Positions 1-5,753 of a stretch of DNA of 6,895 nt are shown one piece after another (the stretch's first letter is position 1; each line of letters opens with the position of its first letter). Origin of the DNA: JBKEDH01 sp047975295 (GTDB taxonomy: Bacteria; Bacteroidota; Bacteroidia; Flavobacteriales; Flavobacteriaceae). A program made the position numbers and the translations under genes. The stretch is from the NCBI GenBank assembly GCA_047975295.1, contig JBKEDH010000093.1, positions 1 to 6,895 on the forward strand, read 5' to 3'. Below the pieces are notes generated by a model. That model made no database searches and had not been told where the DNA came from. It saw only the letters and a program-made list of their open reading frames with translations.

Positions 1-7
1 GGGAAAT

Positions 8-223
8 ATGGCTGAAAACTTCAATATAATTTTTAAAACCACCCTAATGTTAATCAACAATGAAAAATCATATAGGAAAAGTAAAAAAAGTAAAAGGTTA
101 AGAGCTCTAATGGATAGACAATATAGAGAAAAAATATTGTTTTTTAAATGCTTTTGCCCTGTAATAGCTGGACTACTTGATGAATTTTTAACGAAATTAT
201 GTGTAGAAAAACAATTGATATAA
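8..223 (+). CDS. Doubtful short ORF, hypothetical protein
   Basis: This reading frame would encode 71 residues. It is very rich in Lys, Arg and hydrophobic residues, with a basic stretch around residues 20-38 and a Phe/Cys/Leu-rich stretch around residues 44-58. I recognise no family, motif or signal peptide. The frame is also open to the left edge of the window, so it could be the C-terminal end of a longer gene rather than a complete small one. No Shine-Dalgarno site is visible before the ATG at position 8, but that means little in Bacteroidota. The stretch is more AT-rich than rimO, which lies convergent to it 32 bases away. It could equally be a chance ORF in AT-rich intergenic DNA or the remnant of a decayed gene. 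Confidence 0.25.
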   Translation: MAENFNIIFKTTLMLINNEKSYRKSKKSKRLRALMDRQYREKILFFKCFCPVIAGLLDEFLTKLCVEKQLI

Positions 224-255
224 ATTTAAACAGGTTCTAAAAATATAACATCTTT

Positions 256-1560
256 TTACCTCACCACTTCGGCATACAAATCAAAATCGGCGGCATCGGT
301 TATTTTTACATTTATAAATTCACCGGTTTTCAAATAGGTTTTTGTGGCATCTATAAGTACCTCGTTATCTACATCGGGCGAATCGAATTCGGTACGGCCA
401 ACAAAGTAATGGCCTTCTTTACGATCTATAACCACCTTAAACTCCTGCCCTATTTTTTCTTGGTTAAGCTCCCACGAAATTTGCGATTGTATGTCCATAA
501 TTTCGTTTGCCCGTTGTTGTTTTACATCTTCCGGTACATTGTCTTCAAGATTATAGGCATGTGTATTTTCTTCGTGGCTATAGGTAAAACATCCCAAACG
601 CTCGAAACGCATGGTTTTTACCCATTCCTTTAACAATTGGAAATCGGCTTCGGTCTCGCCGGGATAGCCTACAATTAAAGTGGTACGGATAGTCATGTTC
701 GGGATCGCCTCCCGAAAATCGCTTATAAGTTGGGTGGTTTTTTCTTGTGTGGTACCACGACGCATACTTTTTAAAATGCTATCGGAAATATGTTGTAACG
801 GAATATCTAAATAATTGCACACTTTAGGTTCGCGTTTCATTACTTCCAGTACATCCATTGGAAATCCCGCCGGAAAGGCATAATGCAAACGTATCCACTC
901 AATACCTTCAACCTTTACCAAAGCTTCAAGAAGTTCGGCCAAATTTCGTTTTTTGTACAGATCTAATCCGTAGTACGTTAAATCCTGCGCAATTAAAATA
1001 AGCTCTTTTACACCATTGGCCGCCAACTTTTCGGCTTCGACAACCAAAGTTTCAATAGGTGTACTTTTATGTTTGCCCCGCATTATGGGAATGGCACAAA
1101 AACTGCACGGGCGGTCGCACCCTTCGGCTATTTTTAAATAAGCGTAATTTTTAGGTGTTGTGGTAAGGCGTTCGCCAATAAGCTCGTGCTTATAGTCGGC
1201 ACCAAGTGCTTTAAGCAAATGTGGCAGTTCGGTAGTTCCAAAATATTCATCGACATTGGGAATTTCTTTCTGCAAATCGGGTTTATAACGTTCGGAAAGG
1301 CAGCCCGTAACAAACACTTTATCGACATCGCCATCCTCCTTTTTTTGCATATACTCCAAAATGGTATTAATACTTTCCTCTTTGGCATTATTTATAAAAC
1401 CACAGGTATTAATTACCACAATATTACCTTCTTCCTCGTGGGCCACATCTTTACCGCTGGCCTTTAGTTGCCCCATAAGCACCTCGCTGTCGTAAACATT
1501 TTTACTGCAACCAAGGGTTACCACGTTTATTTTGTTCTTTTTTAAGGATTTAGTCCGCAT
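256..1560 (-). CDS. rimO: Ribosomal protein S12 methylthiotransferase RimO
   Basis: RimO is a cytoplasmic radical-SAM enzyme that adds a methylthio group to the beta carbon of the conserved aspartate of ribosomal protein S12. The 434-residue protein has the usual family length. The N-terminal UPF0004 domain carries the three cysteines for the auxiliary 4Fe-4S cluster at C18 (LGCSKN), C53 (NTCGF) and C87 (TGCLSER). The radical-SAM core follows with the CxxxCxxC motif at C148, C152 and C155 (GCDRPCSFC), and a TRAM-like domain makes up roughly residues 370-434. The motif combination LGCSKN plus GCDRPCSFCAIP separates RimO from the related tRNA enzyme MiaB. The ATG at 1560 gives the expected basic start just before the first motif. 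A perfect TAnnTTTG element lies 20 bases upstream (1581-1588), so it probably has its own promoter even though the fur-family gene lies upstream on the same strand. All key residues are intact. Confidence 0.96.
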   Translation of the reverse strand: MRTKSLKKNKINVVTLGCSKNVYDSEVLMGQLKASGKDVAHEEEGNIVVINTCGFINNAKEESINTILEYMQKKEDGDVDKVFVTGCLSERYKPDLQKEIPNVDEYFGTTELPHLLKALGADYKHELIGERLTTTPKNYAYLKIAEGCDRPCSFCAIPIMRGKHKSTPIETLVVEAEKLAANGVKELILIAQDLTYYGLDLYKKRNLAELLEALVKVEGIEWIRLHYAFPAGFPMDVLEVMKREPKVCNYLDIPLQHISDSILKSMRRGTTQEKTTQLISDFREAIPNMTIRTTLIVGYPGETEADFQLLKEWVKTMRFERLGCFTYSHEENTHAYNLEDNVPEDVKQQRANEIMDIQSQISWELNQEKIGQEFKVVIDRKEGHYFVGRTEFDSPDVDNEVLIDATKTYLKTGEFINVKITDAADFDLYAEVVR

Positions 1561-1580
1561 GCATAAATAAATTAAGGGCG

Positions 1581-1588
1581 CAAAGATA
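1581..1588 (-). promoter_or_regulatory. Candidate -7 promoter element of rimO
   Basis: On the minus strand this reads TATCTTTG, a perfect match to the Bacteroidota -7 consensus TAnnTTTG, and is followed by GC. It ends 20 bases before the rimO ATG. I see no convincing TTTG at the -33 position, so the call rests on the -7 match and its placement. The same 9-mer TATCTTTGC occurs before thrS. Confidence 0.5.
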
Positions 1589-1594
1589 CATTAA

Positions 1595-1657
1595 TGATTG
1601 CTGATTTATGGTTTTTGACTTACGATTTTTAATTGATAGCTTGGAATTTAGAACTTT
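1595..1657. repeat. Degenerate 7-base periodic tract (TGATTTA-like)
   Basis: From 1595 the plus strand can be cut into nine consecutive 7-mers without a gap: TGATTGC, TGATTTA, TGGTTTT, TGACTTA, CGATTTT, TAATTGA, TAGCTTG, GAATTTA, GAACTTT. The units drift but keep a purine/T start and a TT core at fixed phase. This looks like an old tandem array or a slippage-prone spacer rather than a coding or protein-binding region. It lies just upstream of the rimO promoter element. Confidence 0.55.
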
Positions 1658-1733
1658 AAAATATCAAGACTTTAACTTTTCTTTATTTTTTTTTTGATTG
1701 ATAATTTTTTCAATTCCTACCCCAAATACACAC

Positions 1734-1768
1734 CTTTTAACTTTTAACTTTTCGTTTTTCTCTTTTAA
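1734..1768. repeat. Short 7-base tandem array CTTTTAA
   Basis: Five 7-mers in exact register read CTTTTAA, CTTTTAA, CTTTTCG, TTTTTCT, CTTTTAA on the plus strand. The last unit covers the TAA stop codon of the minus-strand fur-family gene, so the array abuts or includes that gene's 3' end. I see no hairpin-plus-U-run terminator for the fur-family gene here. Confidence 0.5.
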
Positions 1769-2175
1769 CTACATTTATCGCAAACACCCTTTACTACCAA
1801 ATTCACGTTTTCGGCAATAAAACCTTCGGGCACTTTTATTTTCGGGATTTTATGTTCTGTAAGGCAAACCGTTGTGTTACAATTATTGCAATGAAAATGC
1901 AGATGCAGGTCGGTTTCTATTTCGCAATCGCAATCATTTTCGCATAAAGCGTATTTTATAATACCTGTTCCATCATCAATTTGATGTACAATTGCTTTTT
2001 CTTCAAACGTTTTAATGGTTCGGTACAAGGTAGTACGATCGGCCGTATTAAAAGCTTTTTCAATATCGGTTAAGCTTGCTGCAGTTGTTTTTTGGGCAAG
2101 AAATTTAAACACCAACAACCGCATGGCCGTTACCCTAATTTGTTTCGATGTTAAAAGTTGTTCGGCATTATTCAT
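1765..2175 (-). CDS. Fur-family metal-responsive transcriptional repressor
   Basis: This 136-residue protein has the Fur superfamily layout. The N-terminal winged helix (about residues 1-75) has its recognition helix around residues 46-63 (DRTTLYRTIKTFEEK), and the C-terminal half is a metal-binding dimerisation domain. The structural zinc site is present as two CxxC pairs, C96/C99 and C132/C135. The histidines of the HLHFHC segment (H91, H93, H95) are the usual regulatory or structural ligands. Extra cysteines at C78, C82 and C84 are close together in a CENDCDCE stretch. The family includes Fur (iron), Zur (zinc) and PerR (peroxide), and the sequence alone does not let me choose. The gene is divergent from thrS across a 102-base spacer. 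An inverted repeat overlaps its likely promoter, compatible with autoregulation. The ATG at 2175 places the protein start as expected for the family. Confidence 0.9.
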   Translation of the reverse strand: MNNAEQLLTSKQIRVTAMRLLVFKFLAQKTTAASLTDIEKAFNTADRTTLYRTIKTFEEKAIVHQIDDGTGIIKYALCENDCDCEIETDLHLHFHCNNCNTTVCLTEHKIPKIKVPEGFIAENVNLVVKGVCDKCS

Positions 2176-2185
2176 TTAAAATATA

Positions 2186-2198
2186 TTGTAATCTACAA
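2186..2198. promoter_or_regulatory. Inverted repeat, possible operator of the fur-family gene
   Basis: The sequence TTGTA-ATC-TACAA is a perfect 5-3-5 inverted repeat located 11 bases upstream of the fur-family start codon. Its right arm overlaps the candidate -7 element at 2196-2203. Placement over the promoter fits an autoregulatory binding site. The sequence is not a classical Fur box, and short AT-rich palindromes arise by chance, so this is an inference. Confidence 0.35.
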
Positions 2199-2203
2199 AT
2201 TTA
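2196..2203 (-). promoter_or_regulatory. Candidate -7 promoter element of the fur-family gene
   Basis: The minus strand reads TAAATTTG, a perfect match to TAnnTTTG, 20 bases upstream of the start codon at 2175. No clear -33 TTTG is seen on the minus strand at the right distance. Confidence 0.45.
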
Positions 2204-2222
2204 ATATGTTTTTGTGTTATGT

Positions 2223-2254
2223 ATTGTATGTCTTTGTTTATACTATTATCTTTG
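2223..2254 (+). promoter_or_regulatory. Candidate promoter of the thrS operon
   Basis: TATCTTTG at 2247-2254 matches the Bacteroidota -7 consensus TAnnTTTG exactly. ATTG at 2223-2226 lies 20 bases upstream and could serve as the -33 element. Transcription would begin shortly after 2254, giving a very short leader before the thrS ATG at 2278. This is probably the main promoter of the four-gene operon. Confidence 0.55.
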
Positions 2255-2277
2255 CAGCTGCAATTTAATTTATTTTA

Positions 2278-4212
2278 ATGATACATATAACATTACCCGA
2301 CGGAAGTGTAAAATCGTTCGAAGCTAACATTACACCTATGGATGTTGCCAAGAGTATTAGTGAAGGATTGGCTCGAAATGTTATTTCGGCAAGTTTTAAC
2401 AGCAAAACCATTGAAACTTCAACACCTTTAACCACCAACGGCTCTTTAGTGTTATATACATGGAACGACAAAGCAGGAAAAACGGCTTTTTGGCATTCGT
2501 CTGCCCACGTTTTGGCTCAAGCCATCGAAGAATTATATCCCGGTGCCAAACTTACCATTGGCCCTGCTATTGAAAACGGATTTTATTACGATGTTGACTT
2601 TGGCAAACACAATATTTCCGAAAAGGATTTTAAGGCCATTGAAAATAAAATGCTCGAAATAGCCCGTGGCAAGCACGATTTTAAAATGCGATCGGTACCC
2701 AAAGCCGAAGCCTTATCTTTGTATAAAGATAATCTGTTTAAAACAGAACTGATAGAAAACTTAGAGGATGGTACCATTACATTTTGCGACCACTCTACTT
2801 TTACCGACCTATGTCGTGGCGGCCACATACCCAATACCGGCATAATAAAAGCTGTAAAAATATTAAGCGTTGCGGGAGCCTATTGGCGTGGCGACGAAAA
2901 TAAACCCCAACTTACACGGGTTTACGGTATATCGTTTCCTAAACAAAAGGAACTCACCGAATATTTAGAGCTTTTGGAAGAAGCCAAAAAACGGGATCAT
3001 AGAAAATTGGGCAAAGAGTTGGAACTGTTCACATTTTCGCAAAAAGTAGGTCAAGGTCTGCCCTTATGGCTACCAAAAGGTGCTGCCCTGCGCGAGCGTT
3101 TGGAGAACTTTTTAAAGGCTGCACAGAAAAAAGCAGGCTACGAAATGGTAATATCGCCACATATTGGGCAAAAGGAACTATACGAAACATCGGGACATTA
3201 TGCCAAATACGGTGCCGATAGTTTTCAGCCCATACACACCCCAAAAGAGGGTGAGGAATTTTTGTTAAAGCCCATGAACTGTCCGCACCACTGCGAAATT
3301 TACAACAATTCGCAATGGTCGTACAAAGATTTGCCCAAGCGTTATGCCGAGTTCGGAACCGTATATCGCTACGAGCAAAGCGGCGAACTACACGGCCTAA
3401 CACGTGTTAGGGGCTTTACGCAAGACGATGCGCACCTGTTCTGTACCCCCGAACAATTAGATGCCGAATTTAAAAACGTTATCGATTTGGTACTGTATGT
3501 ATTCGGCTCCCTCGGATTTGAAAATTTTACGGCACAAGTATCGCTTAGAGATCCCGAAAACCCCGATAAATACATAGGCAATACAGAAAATTGGGAAAAA
3601 GCCGAACAGGCCATCATAAATGCAGCAAAGGATAAAGGCCTAAATTACACCATCGAAACAGGTGAAGCTGCTTTTTACGGTCCTAAACTAGATTTTATGG
3701 TAAAAGATGCTCTTGGTAGGCAATGGCAACTTGGTACCATTCAGGTAGATTATAATTTACCAGAGCGTTTCAATTTAACCTATAAAGGAAGTGATAACGA
3801 GCTACACCGTCCAGTAATGATACACCGTGCCCCTTTTGGAAGCATGGAGCGTTTTATTGCCATTTTACTTGAACATACGGCAGGAAATTTCCCTATTTGG
3901 CTCATGCCCACACAGGCTATTATACTGTCTATTAGCGAGAAATATGAAAAATACGCCGAAAAAGTTTTAAATTTGCTGGAAAATCACGAAATTCGCGCCC
4001 TTGTAGATCATAGAAATGAAACTATAGGCAAGAAAATTCGGGAAGCCGAAATGCAAAAACACCCTTTTATGATTATTATTGGGGAACAAGAAGAAAAAGA
4101 AAACAAAATAACCGTGCGCAAACACGGTGGTGAAGATTTAGGAACAATTACCGTTGATGCGTTCTCGGATGTTATAAATGAAGAAATAAACAAAACGTTA
4201 AAGCCGTTTTAA
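2278..4212 (+). CDS. thrS: Threonyl-tRNA synthetase
   Basis: This class II aminoacyl-tRNA synthetase charges tRNA-Thr with threonine in the cytoplasm. The 644-residue protein is full length, with four regions in order: a TGS domain (about 1-61), an editing domain (about 62-225), a catalytic core (about 240-540) and an anticodon-binding domain (about 545-644). The editing-site residues that remove mischarged serine are intact: H73 and H77 (HSSAH), C179 and H183 (CRGGH). The catalytic zinc ligands are C335 (MNCPHH), H386 (TQDDAH) and H516 (IHRAPFGS). Motif 2 is visible at about 363-389 (RYEQSGELHGLTRVRGFTQD) and motif 3 at about 516-530. The ATG at 2278 begins directly with the TGS strand (MIHITLPDGS), which fixes the start. 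No Shine-Dalgarno site precedes it. It is the first gene of the thrS-infC-rpmI-rplT operon, and infC follows after 28 bases. Confidence 0.98.
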   Translation: MIHITLPDGSVKSFEANITPMDVAKSISEGLARNVISASFNSKTIETSTPLTTNGSLVLYTWNDKAGKTAFWHSSAHVLAQAIEELYPGAKLTIGPAIENGFYYDVDFGKHNISEKDFKAIENKMLEIARGKHDFKMRSVPKAEALSLYKDNLFKTELIENLEDGTITFCDHSTFTDLCRGGHIPNTGIIKAVKILSVAGAYWRGDENKPQLTRVYGISFPKQKELTEYLELLEEAKKRDHRKLGKELELFTFSQKVGQGLPLWLPKGAALRERLENFLKAAQKKAGYEMVISPHIGQKELYETSGHYAKYGADSFQPIHTPKEGEEFLLKPMNCPHHCEIYNNSQWSYKDLPKRYAEFGTVYRYEQSGELHGLTRVRGFTQDDAHLFCTPEQLDAEFKNVIDLVLYVFGSLGFENFTAQVSLRDPENPDKYIGNTENWEKAEQAIINAAKDKGLNYTIETGEAAFYGPKLDFMVKDALGRQWQLGTIQVDYNLPERFNLTYKGSDNELHRPVMIHRAPFGSMERFIAILLEHTAGNFPIWLMPTQAIILSISEKYEKYAEKVLNLLENHEIRALVDHRNETIGKKIREAEMQKHPFMIIIGEQEEKENKITVRKHGGEDLGTITVDAFSDVINEEINKTLKPF

Positions 4213-4240
4213 AAAAGTTTAACTAAAAAAATTTAAAGCC

Positions 4241-4786
4241 ATAGCAATTAGAAGAAGATCTCGACCCAGTCCTCGAAAAGTAGAAGACAAACACCGAATT
4301 AATGCTGCCATTAGGGCACCAAAAGTACGTTTGGTGGGTGATAATATCGAAACGGGAATCTATTCCATTAAAGAAGCGGTAAAATTTGCCGAAGATTTAG
4401 AGTTGGATCTTGTAGAGATATCACCTAATGCAGAACCACCCGTTTGTAAAATAATGGACTATAAAAAGTTTCTTTACGAACAGAAAAAACGCGAAAAAGC
4501 CTTAAAGGCAAAAGCTACAAAAGTAATTATTAAGGAAATTCGTTTTGGGCCGCAAACAGACGACCACGATTACGAATTTAAAAAGAAACACGCCGAAAAA
4601 TTTTTAAAGGAAGGCGCTAAACTAAAAGCATTTGTGTTTTTTAAAGGACGCTCCATCATTTTTAAAGAACAAGGGCAAATATTGTTGTTACGATTGGCCC
4701 AAGATCTTGAAGAATTTGGTAAGGTAGAACAAATGCCAAAATTAGAAGGTAAACGTATGACGATGTTTATCGCTCCAAAAAAGTAA
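4241..4786 (+). CDS. infC: Translation initiation factor IF-3, probable ATA start
   Basis: IF3 binds the 30S subunit, prevents premature joining of 50S and checks the start codon-initiator tRNA pairing. With the start proposed here the protein has 181 residues: a basic N-terminal tail, an N-domain to about residue 80 (RAPKVRLVGDNIE, DLVEISPNAEPPVCKIMDYKKF), a Lys-rich linker, and a C-domain starting with IKEIRFGPQTDDHDYEF. Conserved family sequence continues upstream of any ATG, GTG or TTG. From 4241 the frame reads ATA GCA ATT AGA AGA AGA, matching the MAIRRR-type N-terminus of related IF3 proteins as I recall them. The nearest upstream in-frame stop is TAA at 4220. The first in-frame TTG (4331) would delete about 30 conserved residues, and the first ATG lies inside the core. 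ATT at 4247 is the alternative start. A non-AUG start is the known basis of IF3 autoregulation in E. coli (AUU), so similar control is likely. No Shine-Dalgarno site is seen. Confidence 0.95.
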   Translation: MAIRRRSRPSPRKVEDKHRINAAIRAPKVRLVGDNIETGIYSIKEAVKFAEDLELDLVEISPNAEPPVCKIMDYKKFLYEQKKREKALKAKATKVIIKEIRFGPQTDDHDYEFKKKHAEKFLKEGAKLKAFVFFKGRSIIFKEQGQILLLRLAQDLEEFGKVEQMPKLEGKRMTMFIAPKK

Positions 4787-4798
4787 ATTTTTTGTATT

Positions 4799-4829
4799 TG
4801 TTATGCCAAGCTTGTCGAAGCATTTCATC
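4799..4829. repeat. Degraded palindromic intergenic repeat
   Basis: The core GCTTGTCGAAGCAT (4810-4823) with ATGC at 4803-4806 resembles an extragenic palindrome I recall as abundant in Bacteroidota spacers, of the form ATGCTGAGCTTGTCGAAGCAT followed by CTC. Here the left arm is mutated (ATGCCA in place of ATGCTG). ATGC (4803-4806) and GCAT (4820-4823) can still pair, and CAAGCTTG at 4807-4814 is an 8-base palindrome. It sits inside the infC-rpmI spacer, within the operon transcript. Confidence 0.4.
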
Positions 4830-4876
4830 TAAGAATACTATTTTTTTCGGATATAAACATCAAATTAAAATAAAAC

Positions 4877-4893
4877 GCCGAAATTTGTTCGGC
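4877..4893 (+). promoter_or_regulatory. Hairpin in the infC-rpmI spacer
   Basis: GCCGAA (4877-4882) and TTCGGC (4888-4893) form a perfect 6-pair stem with a 5-base loop, 41 bases before the rpmI start. No U run follows, so it is not a terminator. In E. coli, L20 represses rpmI and rplT by binding RNA structures in this spacer. A similar role here is only an inference. Confidence 0.4.
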
Positions 4894-4934
4894 ATAAAAG
4901 TAATTAAGCGAAATAATTAAAACTAGGAAAAGAA

Positions 4935-5132
4935 ATGCCTAAAATGAAAACAAAATCTGGTGCTAAAAAACGTTTTAAGTTAACGGGCACCGGTAAAATT
5001 AAAAGAAAGCACGCTTTTAAGAGCCATATCTTAACCAAGAAATCTAAAAAGCGTAAGCTGGCTTTAACTCATAGCACTTTAGTAAATAAAGCCGATGAGA
5101 ACAATGTTAAAACCATGTTACGCTTAAAGTAA
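4935..5132 (+). CDS. rpmI: 50S ribosomal protein L35
   Basis: L35 is a small basic protein of the large ribosomal subunit. The 65-residue product begins with the family signature MPKMKTKSGAKKRFKLTGTGKIKRKHAFKSH and is of standard length, with Lys and Arg throughout. The ATG at 4935 is fixed by this conserved N-terminus. AGGA at 4925-4928 lies six bases before the start codon and could act as a Shine-Dalgarno site, unlike the other operon genes, where none is seen. The gene lies between infC and rplT, as is usual in bacteria. Spacers on both sides are unusually roomy for an operon (148 and 147 bases). Confidence 0.97.
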   Translation: MPKMKTKSGAKKRFKLTGTGKIKRKHAFKSHILTKKSKKRKLALTHSTLVNKADENNVKTMLRLK

Positions 5133-5140
5133 CCAATCGT

Positions 5141-5154
5141 TTTAACCGGTTAAA
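5141..5154. repeat. Perfect 14-base palindrome after rpmI
   Basis: TTTAACCGGTTAAA is a perfect palindrome starting eight bases after the rpmI stop codon. As RNA it could form only a 5-pair stem with a CCGG loop and no U tract, so it is not a good terminator. It might be a dimeric protein-binding site or chance. Confidence 0.4.
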
Positions 5155-5186
5155 TAAATTATAAACCCTGGAGTTAGGCCAAAAAA

Positions 5187-5208
5187 GAGTTAAAAAGTTA
5201 AGAGTTAA
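5187..5208. repeat. Short GAGTTAA-type repeat in the rpmI-rplT spacer
   Basis: The plus strand reads GAGTTAA, AAAGTTAA, GAGTTAA, three near-copies at 7-8 base spacing. On the opposite strand this resembles the CTTTTAA array at 1734-1768, suggesting one kind of spacer repeat at two sites in the window. Confidence 0.35.
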
Positions 5209-5279
5209 ATGTTTTTAATAAACCAATAACATAAGCTAATAACCAGATAACCGCCTACTACAAAAAAACAATTAAAATT

Positions 5280-5624
5280 ATGCCAAGATCAGTAAATTCT
5301 GTAGCAAAAAGAGCCCGAAGAAAAAAGGTTCTAAAACAAGCAAAAGGTTACTTCGGACGTCGTAAAAACGTTTGGACAGTAGCAAAAAATGCAGTCGATA
5401 AAGCGATGTTATATTCGTATAGAGACCGCAGAAACAAAAAGAGAACATTTCGTGCCTTATGGATTACCCGTATTAATGCAGGAGCCAGAGCGTACGGTTT
5501 GTCTTATTCTCAATTTATGGGCAAGTTAAAAGCCAACGATATCGAATTAAACCGTAAGGTTTTAGCCGATTTGGCCATGAACAACCCCGAAGCTTTTAAA
5601 GCTGTAATAGAGAAAGTAAAATAA
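5280..5624 (+). CDS. rplT: 50S ribosomal protein L20
   Basis: L20 binds 23S rRNA early in large-subunit assembly, and in several bacteria it also represses its own operon by binding the mRNA. The 114-residue protein is of standard length and shows the family pattern: MPRSVNSVAKRARRKKVLKQ, AKGYFGRRKNVWTVAKNAV, then RDRRNKKRTFRALWITRINA and the compact C-terminal domain ending in AFKAVIEKVK. The ATG at 5280 begins the conserved MPR start. It is the last gene of the operon. A strong intrinsic terminator follows 40 bases after the stop codon. Confidence 0.98.
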   Translation: MPRSVNSVAKRARRKKVLKQAKGYFGRRKNVWTVAKNAVDKAMLYSYRDRRNKKRTFRALWITRINAGARAYGLSYSQFMGKLKANDIELNRKVLADLAMNNPEAFKAVIEKVK

Positions 5625-5664
5625 GGCATTGCGCCTATTGTAAAACATATTATTCGCTTAATTT

Positions 5665-5699
5665 AAAAATCCAATTCCATAAAGGAATTGGATTTTTTT
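5665..5699 (+). terminator. Intrinsic terminator of the thrS-infC-rpmI-rplT operon
   Basis: The 14-base arms at 5665-5678 (ending in CCAATTCC) and 5684-5697 (starting GGAATTGG) pair perfectly around a 5-base ATAAA loop. A run of seven T follows the GC-containing part of the stem at 5693-5699. The A run on the left side means it could also stop transcription from the right, protecting rplT from read-through out of the insertion sequence. Confidence 0.92.
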
Positions 5700-5727
5700 A
5701 TTTTTATTTGAAGCAATTTAAAATTTA

Positions 5728-5753
5728 GGAATTGCTAATAATTAGATAGATAT
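5728..5753 (+). repeat. Left terminal inverted repeat of the IS1-family element
   Basis: Positions 5731-5753 match the reverse complement of 6440-6462 at 19 of 23 positions, including the blocks ATTGCTAAT and AGATAGAT. GG at 5728-5729 corresponds to CC at 6463-6464 if one extra A is allowed. Confidence 0.75.

Noticed and set aside
409..633. Open frame on the plus strand inside rimO
   Set aside because: It is antisense to a complete, motif-rich rimO, has no family features and is a shadow of the AT-biased codons.
1134..1467. Open frames on both strands overlapping the rimO 5' half
   Set aside because: They overlap the conserved UPF0004 region of rimO in other frames and show no recognisable protein features.
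1680..1715. T run plus ATTGA/TCAAT inverted repeat as a terminator for the fur-family gene
   Set aside because: The stem is only five AT-rich pairs, and on the transcribed (minus) strand it is followed by A rather than U.
2233..2254. TTTG at 2233-2236 as the -33 element of the thrS promoter
   Set aside because: It lies only 10 bases from the -7 element; ATTG at 2223-2226 with a 20-base gap fits the known spacing better.
2586..3617. Several antisense open frames within thrS
   Set aside because: thrS is intact with all catalytic residues; these frames are antisense shadows.
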